From assembly GCF_003144115.1 (NCBI RefSeq), contig NW_020312014.1:401150-465149 (forward strand): a DNA stretch of 64,000 bases, given 5' to 3'. The notes under the pieces are model-generated. The model made no database searches. It was not told the origin of the DNA and saw only the letters and a list, made by a program, of their open reading frames with translations. The DNA comes from Tilletiopsis washingtonensis. Its lineage: Eukaryota > Basidiomycota > Exobasidiomycetes > Entylomatales. Of the stretch, positions 51,481 to 62,959 are shown one piece after another. The stretch's first letter is position 1. Every line of letters begins with the position of its first letter. The position numbers were made by a program, and so were the translations under genes.

Positions 51481-52607
51481 AGGGCGCTGGGCGAGCTTGC
51501 TTTTGAGGGTCACTGGCACATGCTCGCTCTGCGCCTCGGCGACGAGCTCCTCTGTCCCCGACGGACGCAGGCGAGAATCTAGGTCGACTTGCTCGCTACC
51601 GGACAGGGCGCAGGCAGGACTGATGCGCTACCTTGGGCCAATGCATGCAGGTGTCGTGGCCGAGGAACATGCCTGCGCATGAGACACGGCGGGTGGTGCC
51701 GGAGACGGCCGTTGAGCGGCAGCGCTGCATGGGAGGCGGATGTTCGCCGGTCGCATTGGTCAGCTGCATGAGAGTACATAGTGCGGCTGCGCACAGTCTC
51801 TAGAGGGCTGCAGAGCTGAGAAATAGCCGGCCTAGCGTCGAGCTGGCTGCTCAAAGATGGAGCGCTGCCATGGGCGGCGGTCCAGAGCAGTCACGCACAC
51901 GCGAACGGCGAGACGCAGCGGCCGCCGTGAACGGCAGCGGGCACATGGCAGCGGCTGCGGCGTGTTGCTCTCCTTTGTCTCGATGCCGAGCGCGGCTGCG
52001 GTTGCAGCCGGCGGCGGAGGCGTGTCCCGGGCACCCGGGCAGGGCGAAGCATGCCTCAACTTGCGCTCTTGCGGCTCGGAGGTCGCTCGCTCGCTCTCAT
52101 TTCCGCGGTCGCGACGAGATCGGCAAGGCGGAGGCGCTGGTAACGCTGCTGCGCTGCAGCATTGTGCGCTGTGCAGCCGACGGTGGGCTAGCAGGTACAG
52201 CACGGCTGCGCTGCCGGCTCGAGCAGCAGGGCTGCCCAGCGGACGCCCCTTGGCGCAGACCTGCGAATTGCCCCTTGAGACGCGAGCGCGCGCGTCCGCC
52301 ATGCGCGCCTGCCGCAGCGGCCGCCAACGGCCGAGATGCTCGACTCTCTCGACTGCGCGGACACCAAGCTCTGCCACCGAGGTGCTCCGCCTCGTCATGC
52401 GGACAGTTCGCTTTGACTCAGCATGCAGCGTAGCCCCACGTCTTGCCTGCTTGCTGTGGTACGCTCACCGGCGGCGGCATCGGTGCGTGAGATGCTAAGC
52501 TGGCACGCTTGAGCGCGCCTGCGTCATTGGCTCGGCCGCAGAGCCGGTGCTGCTTCCGCGGAGACGCGGCCGGGAGACCGAGCTACGACATAATGATAGC
52601 GATCTCC

Positions 52608-52613
52608 GTATAA
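52608..52613 (+). promoter_or_regulatory. TATA-like element upstream of the RING E3 gene
   Basis: TATAAG within a locally A/T-richer patch, about 440 bases before the ATG at 53052. The distance is long for a TATA box unless the leader is long, so this is weak. Confidence 0.2.
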
Positions 52614-53051
52614 GAAGGCGGGCCTCGCCGCTCAGGGCGAGAAGGAAGGAAGGAGACGAGCTCGCCGGTGCGCTCTCCGGCGGCGCGGCGCCGTCAGTAC
52701 GGCACGACGAGTGTCGTGTGCAGAGATGCCGCTGCTCGCATCACGAGACATGAAGCGTCAGCACGTGATGAAGCGCCGAGGAGTGCGAGAGTCTGAAGTG
52801 CAGCAATGGGAGGTGCCTCTTCGATGTCTGCTTCTGCCGAGCGGGAAGTGATGGAGAGCGGCTTGCCTCCACAGCGGCGCGGCGAGCTGCACGCGACACC
52901 AAAGCCGGCGTCGCGTGTGGCTGGCGCTCCGCGGCGCACGGGCGTCTCATCACGCGCGGCGTGCGACGCCACATCCTTGCTTCACAACCACCGCCTCCTC
53001 CATCTCTGCTTCTCTTTGCCTCGCTTCACCTGCCGGCACCGCGCGCGCACC

Positions 53052-54817
53052 ATGTCCTCCTCCTCCGCCGCCCCGCCGGCCTGGATGTGGTGCCACGAGT
53101 GCCAGATGGAGATCCAGCCGCTGCGTATCCCCGAGCTTGCCTGCCCGCGCTGCCGCGGCTCCTTCATCGAGGAGCTCGACGGCACCGAGGAGCACGTCGA
53201 CGACGATGGCGAGGAGGAGGAGGAGGACGACGAGGATGCCCGTGCCTGGCCGTTTCTCGGCAACCAGCCGCCGCAGCAGCGGCGGCAGGAGGAACAGCAG
53301 GCGGGCGCGGGCATCGGAGCGGGCATCGGAGCGGGCGCGGCACACTGGCTCTCGGCTCTGTTTGGCGGCGCGGCGGCGGGAGGACAGCAGCAGCCGATGC
53401 AGCGCGTGCAGGCCAGCGGTAGCATGCCTGCGTTTGGCGGCGGCTGGGAGCTCAACTGGAACGTGCAGCGCGGAGAGGGAGAGATGCCCTTGACGTTAAG
53501 CGAGTGAGTAGGCTCGGCAAAGACGGCCCAGGTGGAGGTGTGTGGAAGCGCTTGCAGCTGATACCGCTACGGTACAGACTGATGGCTGGCGGCCGGCGCG
53601 CTCGCCCACCGTCATCCGAAGGCGACGAAGAGCCCTTCGACGACGGCATGGGCGGTGCAGGCGGCGCCGCAGACGGCCGGCACTTCAACCACGACAACCC
53701 GAACCGCGCTGGGCCTTCCGCACCCATGCCGGGCGCGTTCGGCGCCGACGGCTCCAACAGCGGCCGTCGCGAGCCAGTCTTTCTCGGCGGCTCGGGTCTG
53801 GCAGGCCTTGGCCGCGCGCAAGGCTGGGCGCCCGGTCCTCCTCCACCGCGGCCCGGTGCGCCGCGCGAGGATGCAGAGCCGGCAGACCTGCCGCCGGAGC
53901 TGCAGGCGCTGCGCCAGATGTTCACCAACATCCTCGGCCCCGGTGCGGCGGGCATGCTGGACATGTTCGGCGGCGCACTGATGGGCATGGGCGGAAGGGC
54001 TGGCGACTATGTGTGGGGACAGCAGGGACTTGATGATGTGATCTCGGATCTGATGAATCAGACGAACGGAAGCTCGGCGCCGCCGCCGGCTGATGAGGAG
54101 ACGATCGGCAAGCTTGAGAAGCGCTCTCGACGACAGCCGGACACGTTCGGTGAGCGTTCGTCGACCCTCGGCATGCCACTGAGTCCGTCGCTGACAGCTA
54201 CCGCGCAGCTTCGGCGAGGAATCGCGAGTGCCCGACGTGCATGGACGTCTTCGTACCCGAAGCCAGCTCTTCGCGCAGCGCGTCGCCGGCGCCAAAGGCT
54301 GCCGAGGCGCCAGCCGACGATCCGCCAGAGGTCGTGCCCAGCGACGAGGACATGCAGCAGGACGAGCTGCTCCTCAGTGCGTTCCCCTTCGCTCTTCTGC
54401 TCTCGCTGCAAGCTGATCTGACGCGCCTCGACAGTGCCGTGCCAGCATCTCTTCCACGCCGACTGTCTCGTGCCGTGGCTCAAGCGCAGCGGCACATGCC
54501 CCGTCTGCCGCCTCTCAATCGTCGGCAAGACGTCGCCTGCTGCCTCTGGCGAAGCAGCAGCGGCGACGGGCGCATCCGGCAGTGCTTCTGCCGGCACAGC
54601 TGCGCAGTCTGGCGCAGCGACGTCGAGCAGAGGCATGCATGACGGCAGTGGCGTGACGGGCGAAGACACGGATGAGGAGGAAGAGCAGGAGGAGGAGACG
54701 CCGGAGATGCGAAGGGAGCGCGCACGCAGGGCAGCAGAGACTCGCGCTGCGAGGCCAGACGAGGCGCGCATGCCGGGAGCATTGGGTCGGGATGCGGACG
54801 AGCTTGATCTCGACTGA
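53052..54817 (+). CDS. RNF115/RNF126-like RING E3 ubiquitin ligase
   Basis: E3 with the BCA2-type zinc ribbon, associated in animals with ubiquitin binding and BAG6-linked quality control. Exons: 53052-53503, 53578-54149, 54209-54376 and 54435-54817, 524 residues. The N-terminal ribbon is at about 14-38 (WCHEC, then LACPRCRGSFIEEL), followed by an acidic run and Gln/Gly/Ala-rich spacers. A helical region near LQALRQMFTNILGPGAAGML precedes the RING. The RING-H2 is split over exons 3 and 4: CPTC, then after about 47 residues CQHLFHADCLVPWL and CPVC. Loop 1 is far longer than usual and Ala/Ser/Pro/Glu-rich. The C terminus is acidic, then Arg-rich. Confidence 0.9.
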
Positions 54818-54890
54818 TCGCTCCGTCGCGCAGGGAACGAGAGGGGCATCAATGACATTCACTCGTTACCGCACTGCCGTCTGCTTGCAT

Positions 54891-56478
54891 CTATGGCGAT
54901 GGCTGTGCTTGTGCGGCACCGTCGACAGGTGCTTCCTCAGCCGTCTCCTCGAACGTGACGAGCTCCACGCCTTCGCCGACCATCTCGCCCGCACTGGCCG
55001 CGATCTTGGCGACAACGCCGGCGCGGGGAGCACGCAGCACTTGCTCGGTCTGCAGTGCGAGTGCGAAACGTCAGGAAGGAGCGGCAAGAAGAAAGCCGAG
55101 CGAATTGGAAACGTACCTTCATCGCCTCGAGCACCACGACGACGTCACCCTCCTCGACGTGCTGTCCGACCGAGACACGCACTTCCACGACCTGGTGCAG
55201 ACAAGATCAGTCTCGGCACTGTCTGCCTATGTGAGTCGAGCCCTCACCTTGCTAGGCATCGGACTCCGGACGCTGCCCTTCGTCGCCGCTGCACCGCCCT
55301 TGAGCTCCTTGAGCCATTCGGGCGCCACGAGCTCGAGCTCGACCTGTCTGCCCTCGGCAAACACGTCCATTCTCTCTTGTGCGCCAAGCGTCGAAGCACC
55401 AGGTGCGCGCGCCACGACCGTCGTGCGCGTACGTGGGGCCGGCACGACTGCTTCGTCGGACTCGGAGGCGACCAGACCTTGCGTGAGCAGGTCGGACTCT
55501 AGCAGACTTGCAGAGACGGCAGGGAAGAATGTCGTCTTGTCCTCGGCAAGCACGCGCACGTGGAACACTCCCGCTTCTCCCGCAGGTTGCACCGAAACTT
55601 GCACCACCTTCTCCTCGCTCGCCTCTGCGCCATCTTGAGCGGCTGCCGCACGCGCTCGCAGCGAGTAGCTGCGCGCGACGGGCTGGGCGGTGTTGAGGCG
55701 GAACGCGGCGAATGCGGGCGAGGCGAATGCGCCGCTGGCCGATGTCGTCTGCTCGCGCAGCGCGAGGAAGAGCGCGGCGGAGGCGAACGTCGATGCGGCA
55801 GGTGCCGGAGGCGACGGGAGCAGGTCAGGCTTGTAGCGCTGTGAATCTCCTTGATCAGCAAGGTCAAGTGTCACAAGGGGCAACGACGCATACCGCAATG
55901 AAGCCCGTGTCGAGGTCATCGGCCGAGACAAAGGCAGGATGCTCGCAGAGCCGCTGTAGGAAGTCGACGTTCGTGCGTGGGCCCACGATGTGCGTCTGCT
56001 CGAGTGCTCGACGCATGCGCCGCAGCGCATCGGCTCGGTCGCTGCCGTGCACGATGAGCTTGGCGATCATCGGGTCATAGAAGACGCTGCGAACGCGAGT
56101 CAGCCTTCTGTGCGGGGGCGTCGGCCCACGTCATTCTCACCTGACGTCGTCTCCAGTGCGCACGCCCGTGTCGACGCGCACAAGACCGCGGCTCTCTGCG
56201 GGCGTGGCGCTGGGCGAGGCAAGATCGGGCGGGAAGGAGAGATGCTCGAGATGGCCGACGTCGGGGAGGAAGTTGGAGGCGGGGTCCTCGGCATAGAGAC
56301 GCGCCTCGAAGGAGTGCCCCACGCATGGCACCTCGGCCTGAGTCAACGGCAGAGCGCCGCCGGAGGCTACGAGGAGCTGCCACTCGACGAGGTCGACTGA
56401 ACATCGGGACATCAGCTGAGCTCTCAGTGGGAGCACGAGAGGGCTAACGCACTGCCGCTGATCATCTCCGACACGGGA

Positions 56479-56514
<36 letters not shown>

Positions 56515-57801
56515 AAGCTGCGTCGCCATGTCAGTTCGATCCCCTGCAGCATAGCCTGCGCAAAGCACTCACAACTCGCCCGTCTCGGCGTCCATGATGA
56601 ACTCGACTGTGCCAGCACCGACGTATCCAACAGCGCGCGCCGCCTCCACAGCCTTGTCCTCCAGATCCTTGCGCAGCTCGTCAGACAGGCCCGGCGCAGG
56701 TGCCTCTTCGATGATCTTCTGGTGCCGGCGCTGCACACTGCAGTCGCGCGAGGAGATGGCGAGATGCTGCGAATGCGGCGGGGCAGAGGAGATGATCTGC
56801 AAGCGGGCGTCAGGATCTGATGGGCTGCAATTTGCCTCGCTGCACACACACCTGCACCTCGACGTGCCGAGGCCGCTGCAGGTACTTCTCGATCAGAACG
56901 TCGGTATCGCCAAAGGACTGTAGCAGACTCGTCAGCAGGTGAGACTCAACCAGCTCCGCATCTACAGCTCACCTTCTGCGCCTCTCGTCTGGCGCTGCCC
57001 AGCTCCTCCTCAAAGTTCTCCTCCTTCCAGACAATCTTCATTCCCTTTCCACCTCCTCCCTTGACAGCCTTGATGAGCACGGGGAAGCCGACCTTCTTGG
57101 CCTCGCGCTTCAGCGTCTCGACGCTCTGGTCGTCGCCGTGGTAGCCGGGCACGCAGGGCACGCCGGCGGCAAGCATGATGGCCTTGGAGGCCGACTTGGA
57201 GCCCATCGAGGTGATGGCGGATGCCGGTGGGCCGATGAACGTCAGGCCAGCGGCATGCAGCGCTGCGGAGAACTCTGCATTCTCGGAAAGGAAGCCGTAG
57301 CCCGGGTGGACCATCTGTGCGCCGCGCGTCAGCGCTGCTCTGCCACCAGCTCTGCCCTCTCCTCACCGTTGCGCCCGTCTTGAGAGCCACATCAATGACG
57401 CGGTCCGAGCGCAGGTACGACTCAGCACTGGCAGCAGGGCCGATGCAGTACGCCTCGTCTGCGAGCTGTACGTGCATGCTGCGAGCATCGGCCTCGGAGT
57501 AGACGGCGACGGTGCGGATGCCGAGGCGGCGGCAGGTGCGCATGATGCGGCAGCTGATCTCGCCGCGGTTCGCGATGAGGATCTTGGCGGGCAGTGGTGG
57601 ACGTGCGATGGACGTAGGGGAGGCAGAGGAGGGAGCACTGACATCGGAGTGCAGCAGACGCACACTGCTTGGACGGGCGAGCGCAGCAGGCTGCGCTGCT
57701 CCTCTCGCCGGCGTCGTCGTGGTAGCGACGAGGGTGCGGCTGCGAAGCGCAGCAGCGCGCGAGGGGACGCGCACGCTGAGACGGCGCAGCGTGGGCAGCA
57801 T
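54891..57801 (-). CDS. MCCA: Methylcrotonoyl-CoA carboxylase alpha (biotin-carrying) subunit, mitochondrial
   Basis: Biotin-dependent carboxylase of leucine breakdown; the alpha chain has biotin carboxylase and biotin carrier domains. Ten minus-strand exons: 57801-57367, 57314-56973, 56917-56852, 56796-56573, 56517-56453, 56396-56141, 56086-55894, 55838-55248, 55191-55117 and 55049-54891; 801 residues. An Arg/Ser/Thr-rich presequence fills the first 60 residues. [17 protein letters not shown] opens the biotin carboxylase domain, with [13 protein letters not shown], the ATP-binding [14 protein letters not shown] and [16 protein letters not shown]. The carrier domain has [16 protein letters not shown] and LEAMK, with biotinyl Lys749 as the last codon of exon 9. 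The domain order excludes pyruvate carboxylase, and the length suits MCC. The beta subunit is not in the window. Confidence 0.9.
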
Positions 57802-58158
57802 GGCGGATGTGCTTGATGGGTGAGGGATGGAGGGGGAAGGAAGGAGGGCAGGGCAGGCGCCATGCTGATGGCTGGCCGCGCGCCCCCGCACCCCGCACTG
57901 CGCCAAGGCAGCGTTGGCCGGCCGGCTCAGGCACGCCTCACGCACCCGAGCCGAGGGGCGCAGCAAGCGGGGCTGGAGCCGCGGAGCTCGGTCCGCCCTG
58001 CACGGCGCATCCGCCTCTCGTGCCGGATATTCCGCACAGCCGTCGGCGCAGGGCGGCCGTGGCGCGCCGAGAAGGTCCGGTCTTGCGCCCGAGTCCCGTG
58101 CACAGCGCTCCTCGCTGCTGTCTTCCCACCTCCACCATCCCCATTCCGCAGCGCAGCA
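57802..58158. promoter_or_regulatory. Divergent promoter MCCA / BCS1
   Basis: About 360 bases between outward starts of two mitochondrial genes. The BCS1 side ends in a C/T-rich stretch (about 58110-58150). No other element is evident. Confidence 0.4.
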
Positions 58159-59977
58159 ATGGCAACTGCCGGGCCCTCGGGCGCCTCGTCCAGCGCCGTG
58201 CCTCTGGCACCAGCGTCGCCGCCCGCTCTCTCGCCCGAGGCGCTGCCAGGCGCCGCTGACGCAGGCCCGACGTTCCTCGGCCTCTCGCTCTCCTCGAACC
58301 CCTACTTCTCCGCCGGCTTCGGCCTCATGCTCTTCGGCAGTGCACTGGCCGTCGGGCGACGCGGTGCCTCTTCAGTCGCAGGCCTGGCGCAGCGACGTCT
58401 GCTCGTCTCGCTCGAGATCGCCTCCAAGGACCGTGCCCATCCCTGGCTGCTCGCATGGCTGGGCGCACAGGCGCAGGCACAGGCCTCGAACCCGGCTCTG
58501 CGCAAAGAGGGCCTGCGTGCGCTGGCGGGGCTCAGCGGAGAGCAGGAGGCCATGGTGCAGCCTACACGCATCTGGAGTCACGAGCTGGCCGTCGAGACGA
58601 GCTTCAAGCCCAAGAGCGAGCAGGCCGCGCAGGGCGGCGACCAGCGCGGCGAGGCGCGTTTCAGCCTCGTGCCCGGCCCGGGCACGCACTGGTTCCGATA
58701 CAAGGGCAACTGGATGCGCGTGAGTGTGCAAATGCGGCACCTGCCTTCTCTTCAGTGCTCACACAGCGATCCCAGCTGCAACGCGAGCGCAACGCCAAGG
58801 TCGTCGACCTCACGACGGGCGCTCCCTGGGAGACGATCACGCTCACGACATTGCGTTCCTCGCGCGCTCTCTTCCCGCAACTGCTGAGCGAGGCGCGCGC
58901 GCTCGCAGAACGCTCGGTGGAGGGCAAGACGGTCATCTACACGGCATGGGGCGCCGAGTGGCGGCCGTTTGGCAAGCCGCGCCGCGCGCGAGATGTGCAG
59001 AGCGTCGTGCTCAAGGAGGGAGTGGGAGAGCGCATTGAGCAGGACGTGCGGGCCTTCAAGGCTAGAGGAGACTGGTACCGCCAGCGTGGTGAGTTGCTGA
59101 CGCCTTAGAAGCAGACGAGCTTTCGACTGACTTTGGGCGCACAGGCATCCCATACCGACGAGGCTACCTGCTGCACGGCGCACCCGGCTCGGGCAAGAGC
59201 AGCTTCATCACTGCCCTAGCCGGCGCTCTCGACCAAGGCATCTGTCTGCTGAACCTCTCCGAGCGTGGACTCACCGACTCGAAGCTCACGCATCTGCTGG
59301 CGCACTTGCCCGACTCCTCTCTGCTGCTCCTCGAGGACATCGACGCCGCCTTTCACGGCCGCTCCGCGCCCGCAAGCGAGGATGGCTTCGTGCCTGGCGT
59401 CACTTTCTCCGGCCTGCTCAATGCCCTCGACGGCGTAGCAAGCGCAGAGAGTCGCGTCGTCTTCATGACGACGAACCACGTCGAGCGCCTGGATCCGGCA
59501 CTCATCCGGCCCGGACGCGTGGATCTGGCGCTGGAGCTGGGCGATGCGGACGGACATCAGGTGCGCGAGCTGCTGCGGCGCTTCTATGGGCCCCAACAAG
59601 CCTCGCGCGACGCTTCAAGAGTGGAAGAGAAGGCACCGATCGAGCACAGCCACGCACTCTCCGATGCCGAGCTCTCGCGCCTGGGAGATCAACTGGCGAC
59701 GGCGGTAGAGCAAGAGACGGCCCGTCGACGGACATTGCTCGGTCTCGATGCCTCGGGCCGCCCACCGCTAGCGGCGCTCGGCGCTCGCACCAACGCTCAT
59801 CCGCCGGCGGCTCAGGGCGGCGTCAGCATGGCCGAGCTTCAAGGACTGTTCATCCGCTTCCCCGAGGCGCCGGAAGAGGCCATCCGCGTCTTCAAAGAGG
59901 AGAGCGAGATCGCTAGGGAGCAGGCGGCGGCGATGATGGCGGCGCAGAGGGCGGAACAGGGGCAAGCCGGGCAATGA
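58159..59977 (+). CDS. BCS1: Mitochondrial AAA ATPase BCS1
   Basis: Inner-membrane AAA translocase that inserts the Rieske Fe-S protein into complex III. Exons: 58159-58719, 58767-59088 and 59145-59977, 571 residues. One N-terminal membrane segment lies near residues 50-67 ([17 protein letters not shown]), as in Bcs1, followed by the Bcs1-specific region ([23 protein letters not shown]). The AAA domain has [14 protein letters not shown] (Walker A about 306-313), [11 protein letters not shown] (Walker B), [31 protein letters not shown] (arginine fingers). The acceptor of exon 2 is ambiguous: 58767 or 58776, both in frame, differing by three residues. The C-terminal tail is helical and hydrophilic. 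Confidence 0.94.
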
Positions 59978-60329
59978 GACATGCTCGCTCACCTTCTAGC
60001 TTGAGCGGAAGCACTGATGGGCCGCGTGCGACAGACGAGATAGCGGCAAGAGGTACAGGGGCCTCGCCTCGGTAGTCTCCTAAGCTGGATGAGGCGCCGT
60101 CCGTGCAGGCGGTGGGTCGAGAGTGGAGGCCCTCGCGGGCGGCAAGCATGAGGTGGGGCAAGGCAAGGGCACTTTTGCTCTTGCGCTGGACATCCTCAGA
60201 TCAGCTTGCGATGATGAAGCGAGGGCAGCGTCACGGTGAACGACGCTGCGATAAGTGTGGACACGGCTCTCCCATGACGTCTGCAGCAGCTCACCGTCCC
60301 CCCACACACATCGCACCATCCACTTGAGC
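59978..60329. other. Intergenic region BCS1 to RBR copy 2
   Basis: About 350 bases, 3' end of BCS1 and promoter of the RBR gene. Composition is less GC-rich than the upstream genes. No feature recognised. Confidence 0.5.
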
Positions 60330-61352
60330 ATGTCCGGGCGCGCTAGACGTCGTTCTCACCCTGGGGCGTTGCCTGTCGTGAGGGCGTACACCAAGGCCGC
60401 CCGCCGCAGCTTGAGAGTACAGCGAGCTCGCAACGCTATCGGTCAGTGTCCTTCGCTGCAGAAGCTTGCCTCTGAGCTCATGTGAGGACGCAGAGTGCTG
60501 TGTCTGCGGCTCGGTAACAAACGCAAGCGGCAGGGGCAACATCACGTTTCAGCAGCCAGCCGACGGCAGTCAGACCGTCCTCGGCTCGAGACTGTCCTGC
60601 GGCCACACGTACTGTCATGCGTGAGTCGACCTGGACGACTCGAGGCACGCAACACTCTGACCGAAGAGATCAGATGTCTAGCCGAGTACATCGAGCACTC
60701 AATGGATGCCGTTTCCGAGAGTCCGGACAGCAAGTGTTTCCCTCTGCGATGTCCCGAATGCGGTCCGCACGGCAGATACCGGACGCTGCGCGAGGAGGTG
60801 ATAGATGCCGTACTGGAGCCGGCAAGCTTTGTACGTCTGCACGAACTGAGGGAGGAGGAGAAGCTGCCTCGCCTCTGGTGTCCGGCGCCAACCTGCGGCA
60901 AGATGGTTGTGGCACGCGACGCTGGTGCTGCTCAGCATTTCTGCGCCGAAGCAACCTGTCGCGCGGAGGTGTGCATCCGCTGCAAGGTCCTTGCGCATCA
61001 TGGGTTGACTTGCCAGCAGTATCAAGTGAGTCTTGTGCTGGGCGGCCGGCCGACAGACATTGTTCACAGATGCGCACGTCTCAGGCACTCCCGCTGACGG
61101 AGCGAAGCGTGGGGGACTTGGCTCTCCGGCGTCTGATGCAAGAGCGTCAGTGGGCCCGATGCCCCGAGTGCACGGCAGTTGTCGAGCGGGTGTCAGGCTG
61201 CATGCACATGCAGTGCCGGTATGTTTGCCTGTGCACCACCACTCATGCACGCCCTCACCTGCGACCTCAGGTGCGGTCGTCATTTCTGCTACGCATGCGC
61301 CGGAAAGAAGGCGACTGGATCGGGACGGTGCGTTCACGGCACCGACTACTAG
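60330..61352 (+). CDS. RBR E3 ubiquitin ligase, copy 2
   Basis: Compact RING-IBR-RING2 ligase, 268 residues. Exons: 60330-60441, 60494-60620, 60674-61025, 61085-61218 and 61271-61352. RING1 has CCVCGSVTNAS and LSCGHTYCHACL; the linker has CFPLRCPEC; the IBR has WCPAPTCGKMV, CRAEVCIRC and HHGLTC; RING2 has CPECTAVVERVSGCMHMQC, CGRHFCYAC. The probable catalytic Cys is the one in SGCMHM. Alignment by eye with copies 1 and 3 shows the same spacing and two shared introns; introns 3 and 4 are shared only with copy 3, including an identical 134-nt exon. The first intron starts GTCAGT, less canonical than most here. Substrate unknown. Confidence 0.86.
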
Positions 61353-61854
61353 CTCAGCCAAGCTGCTCGAGCCACATCACGCGCTGGCGTTATACGCATG
61401 TTTGCCGTCTCTGATGAGGCCAGTCTCCCGTCCACGACCGTAGCCGAGAGCCCGAGAGCATATACCATCACAAAGCTCTGCCATACGTCTGTTTCGTTTC
61501 TTGCTTTGGATAGAGCATGGGCGCGCACGCAGAAGGCAGCAGGCGGTCGGGCACCCCTCCGGCTTCTTCGCTTGATTTGGGGCTGCTTTGCATCCGCCGA
61601 AGGGGAGGCAGAATACGGAGGCGAGATTGCCATTCTCCGACTGATTGCTTCGTCATAGGTCTCAGAGTCGGGTCCGATGGAATCGAAGGCGCATGATGAC
61701 TGGCGAGCCCCACTCCCGCTCAGTCCAGATTGACAGCTCGCAACCCAAGGAAGCGGTAGCGTGGACAGCGGGCAACACTTGCCAGCCCTTCGAGACCATC
61801 GCGTCCGTGAGAGTTGATGCACTCGTCCATCTTCCTCTCCTCAACCACCGCAGC
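61353..61854. other. Intergenic region between RBR copies 2 and 3
   Basis: About 500 bases, visibly lower in GC than most of the window (for example 61440-61530). It should hold the 3' end of copy 2 and the promoter of copy 3. No gene seen. Confidence 0.5.
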
Positions 61855-62959
61855 ATGGGCCTGACGAGCAGACGTTTCCCGACCTGTCGCAAGACGACGT
61901 CTTCGTGAGTCCTGTCCGCGGCTTTGTAGTGTGCAAGCTCACATCGTCCGCGCTCTGGCTTAGCACGGCGAGCAAGGTGAAGGGCTTGCCTGACGCCAAC
62001 GAGTTGACCATCAGACGCAGACGCCTCACACGCACCGGTGAGTTGCTTGGACATACCTGCCCTGTGCTGCTGAGTTTGACGCAGATGACGGCTGTAGAAT
62101 GTCAAGCTTGCTCCGCCGATGTCAACGCCAGCGTGAGAGGCAACTTCATACGCCGGGATGCAGAGGGTGGAGTGCCCCATGCCTTCACGCACTTCTGCTC
62201 ACACGTTTTCTGTGCCGAGTGAGTCCAACGCACCCTTTCCAGGGTGCGCTGCTCACATCTAGACTGCAGCTGTCTTCGGCAGCACATTGAGCTGCGCATG
62301 GGCGAGGCCGAAAAGAACCCGAAGGAGCAAAGTCTTCCCTGTTCGCTGCCCGGAGTGCGACGTGACTGCGCCGGAGTCTGCGCTTCGCGACGACCTCGTC
62401 GATGCTGTCACTTCGGCTCCGTCCTTCTGGCGGTACAACGAGCTCCGCCACGACGAGAAGCTGGCGCGTTTCTGGTGTCCGTCGAAGCGCTGCAACGCCA
62501 TCTTCGTCGTCCGTAGGCCCGACAGGGTGCAGCTATGCCCTGCCAAGGGGTGCGGCATTCAAATCTGCGTCACGTGTAGCTCTCAAGAGCATGTAGGCAT
62601 GTCGTGCACGAGGTATCAAGTGCGTAGGCTTGACGTGCACACTTCGTCCTGCGTCAGGCTGACTTCCATTCTCTCAGTCGCTTCCAATCAACGAGCGCAG
62701 TCCGGAGGATGTGGCGCTGCACAGTCTCATGAAGAACAAGGATTGGGCCCGCTGTCCGTCGTGCAAGACGGCAGTGGAGCGCAACGGCGGCTGTCTATCG
62801 ATGCGATGCAGGTGCGTCCACCCTCATCTCACATCATCTGGCTTGAGTCTGAGTGTCTGGCTCCTCAGCTGCGGCACTGGTTTCTGCTACGCCTGCGACG
62901 GACTCAACGCCCCGGCGCGCCGCGGACGGTGCCCGCACGGCCACGGCGGCTCGTACTGA
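61855..62959 (+). CDS. RBR E3 ubiquitin ligase, copy 3 (reading frame broken)
   Basis: Third compact RBR gene, tandem to copy 2. Exons: 61855-61904, 61964-62037, 62098-62218, 62270-62619, 62678-62811 and 62869-62959. RING1 has ECQACSADVNAS and CSHVFCADCL, then IELRMGEAEKNP. The IBR has WCPSKRCNAIFV, CGIQICVTC, GMSC; RING2 has CPSCKTAVERNGGCLSMRC, CGTGFCYAC. Exon 4 does not keep one frame: the RING1 end reads in one frame up to about 62321, and FPVRCPECD reads one base later from about 62332. The exon length (350) is one base more than frame continuity allows, and no intron fits between. This is either a real frameshift (decaying copy) or a sequence error in a short A run. About 272 residues if the frame were intact. 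Confidence 0.75.

Larger units (their letters stand above)
51261..53051. other. 1.8-kb divergent intergenic region
   Basis: Between the histidine-rich gene (-) and the RING E3 gene (+). 51261-51480 is purine-rich on +, so C/T-rich in the histidine-rich gene's sense, fitting its leader. Near 52590-52620 there is a patch of lower GC with TATAAG. The rest shows no gene; open frames lack domains. Confidence 0.5.
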
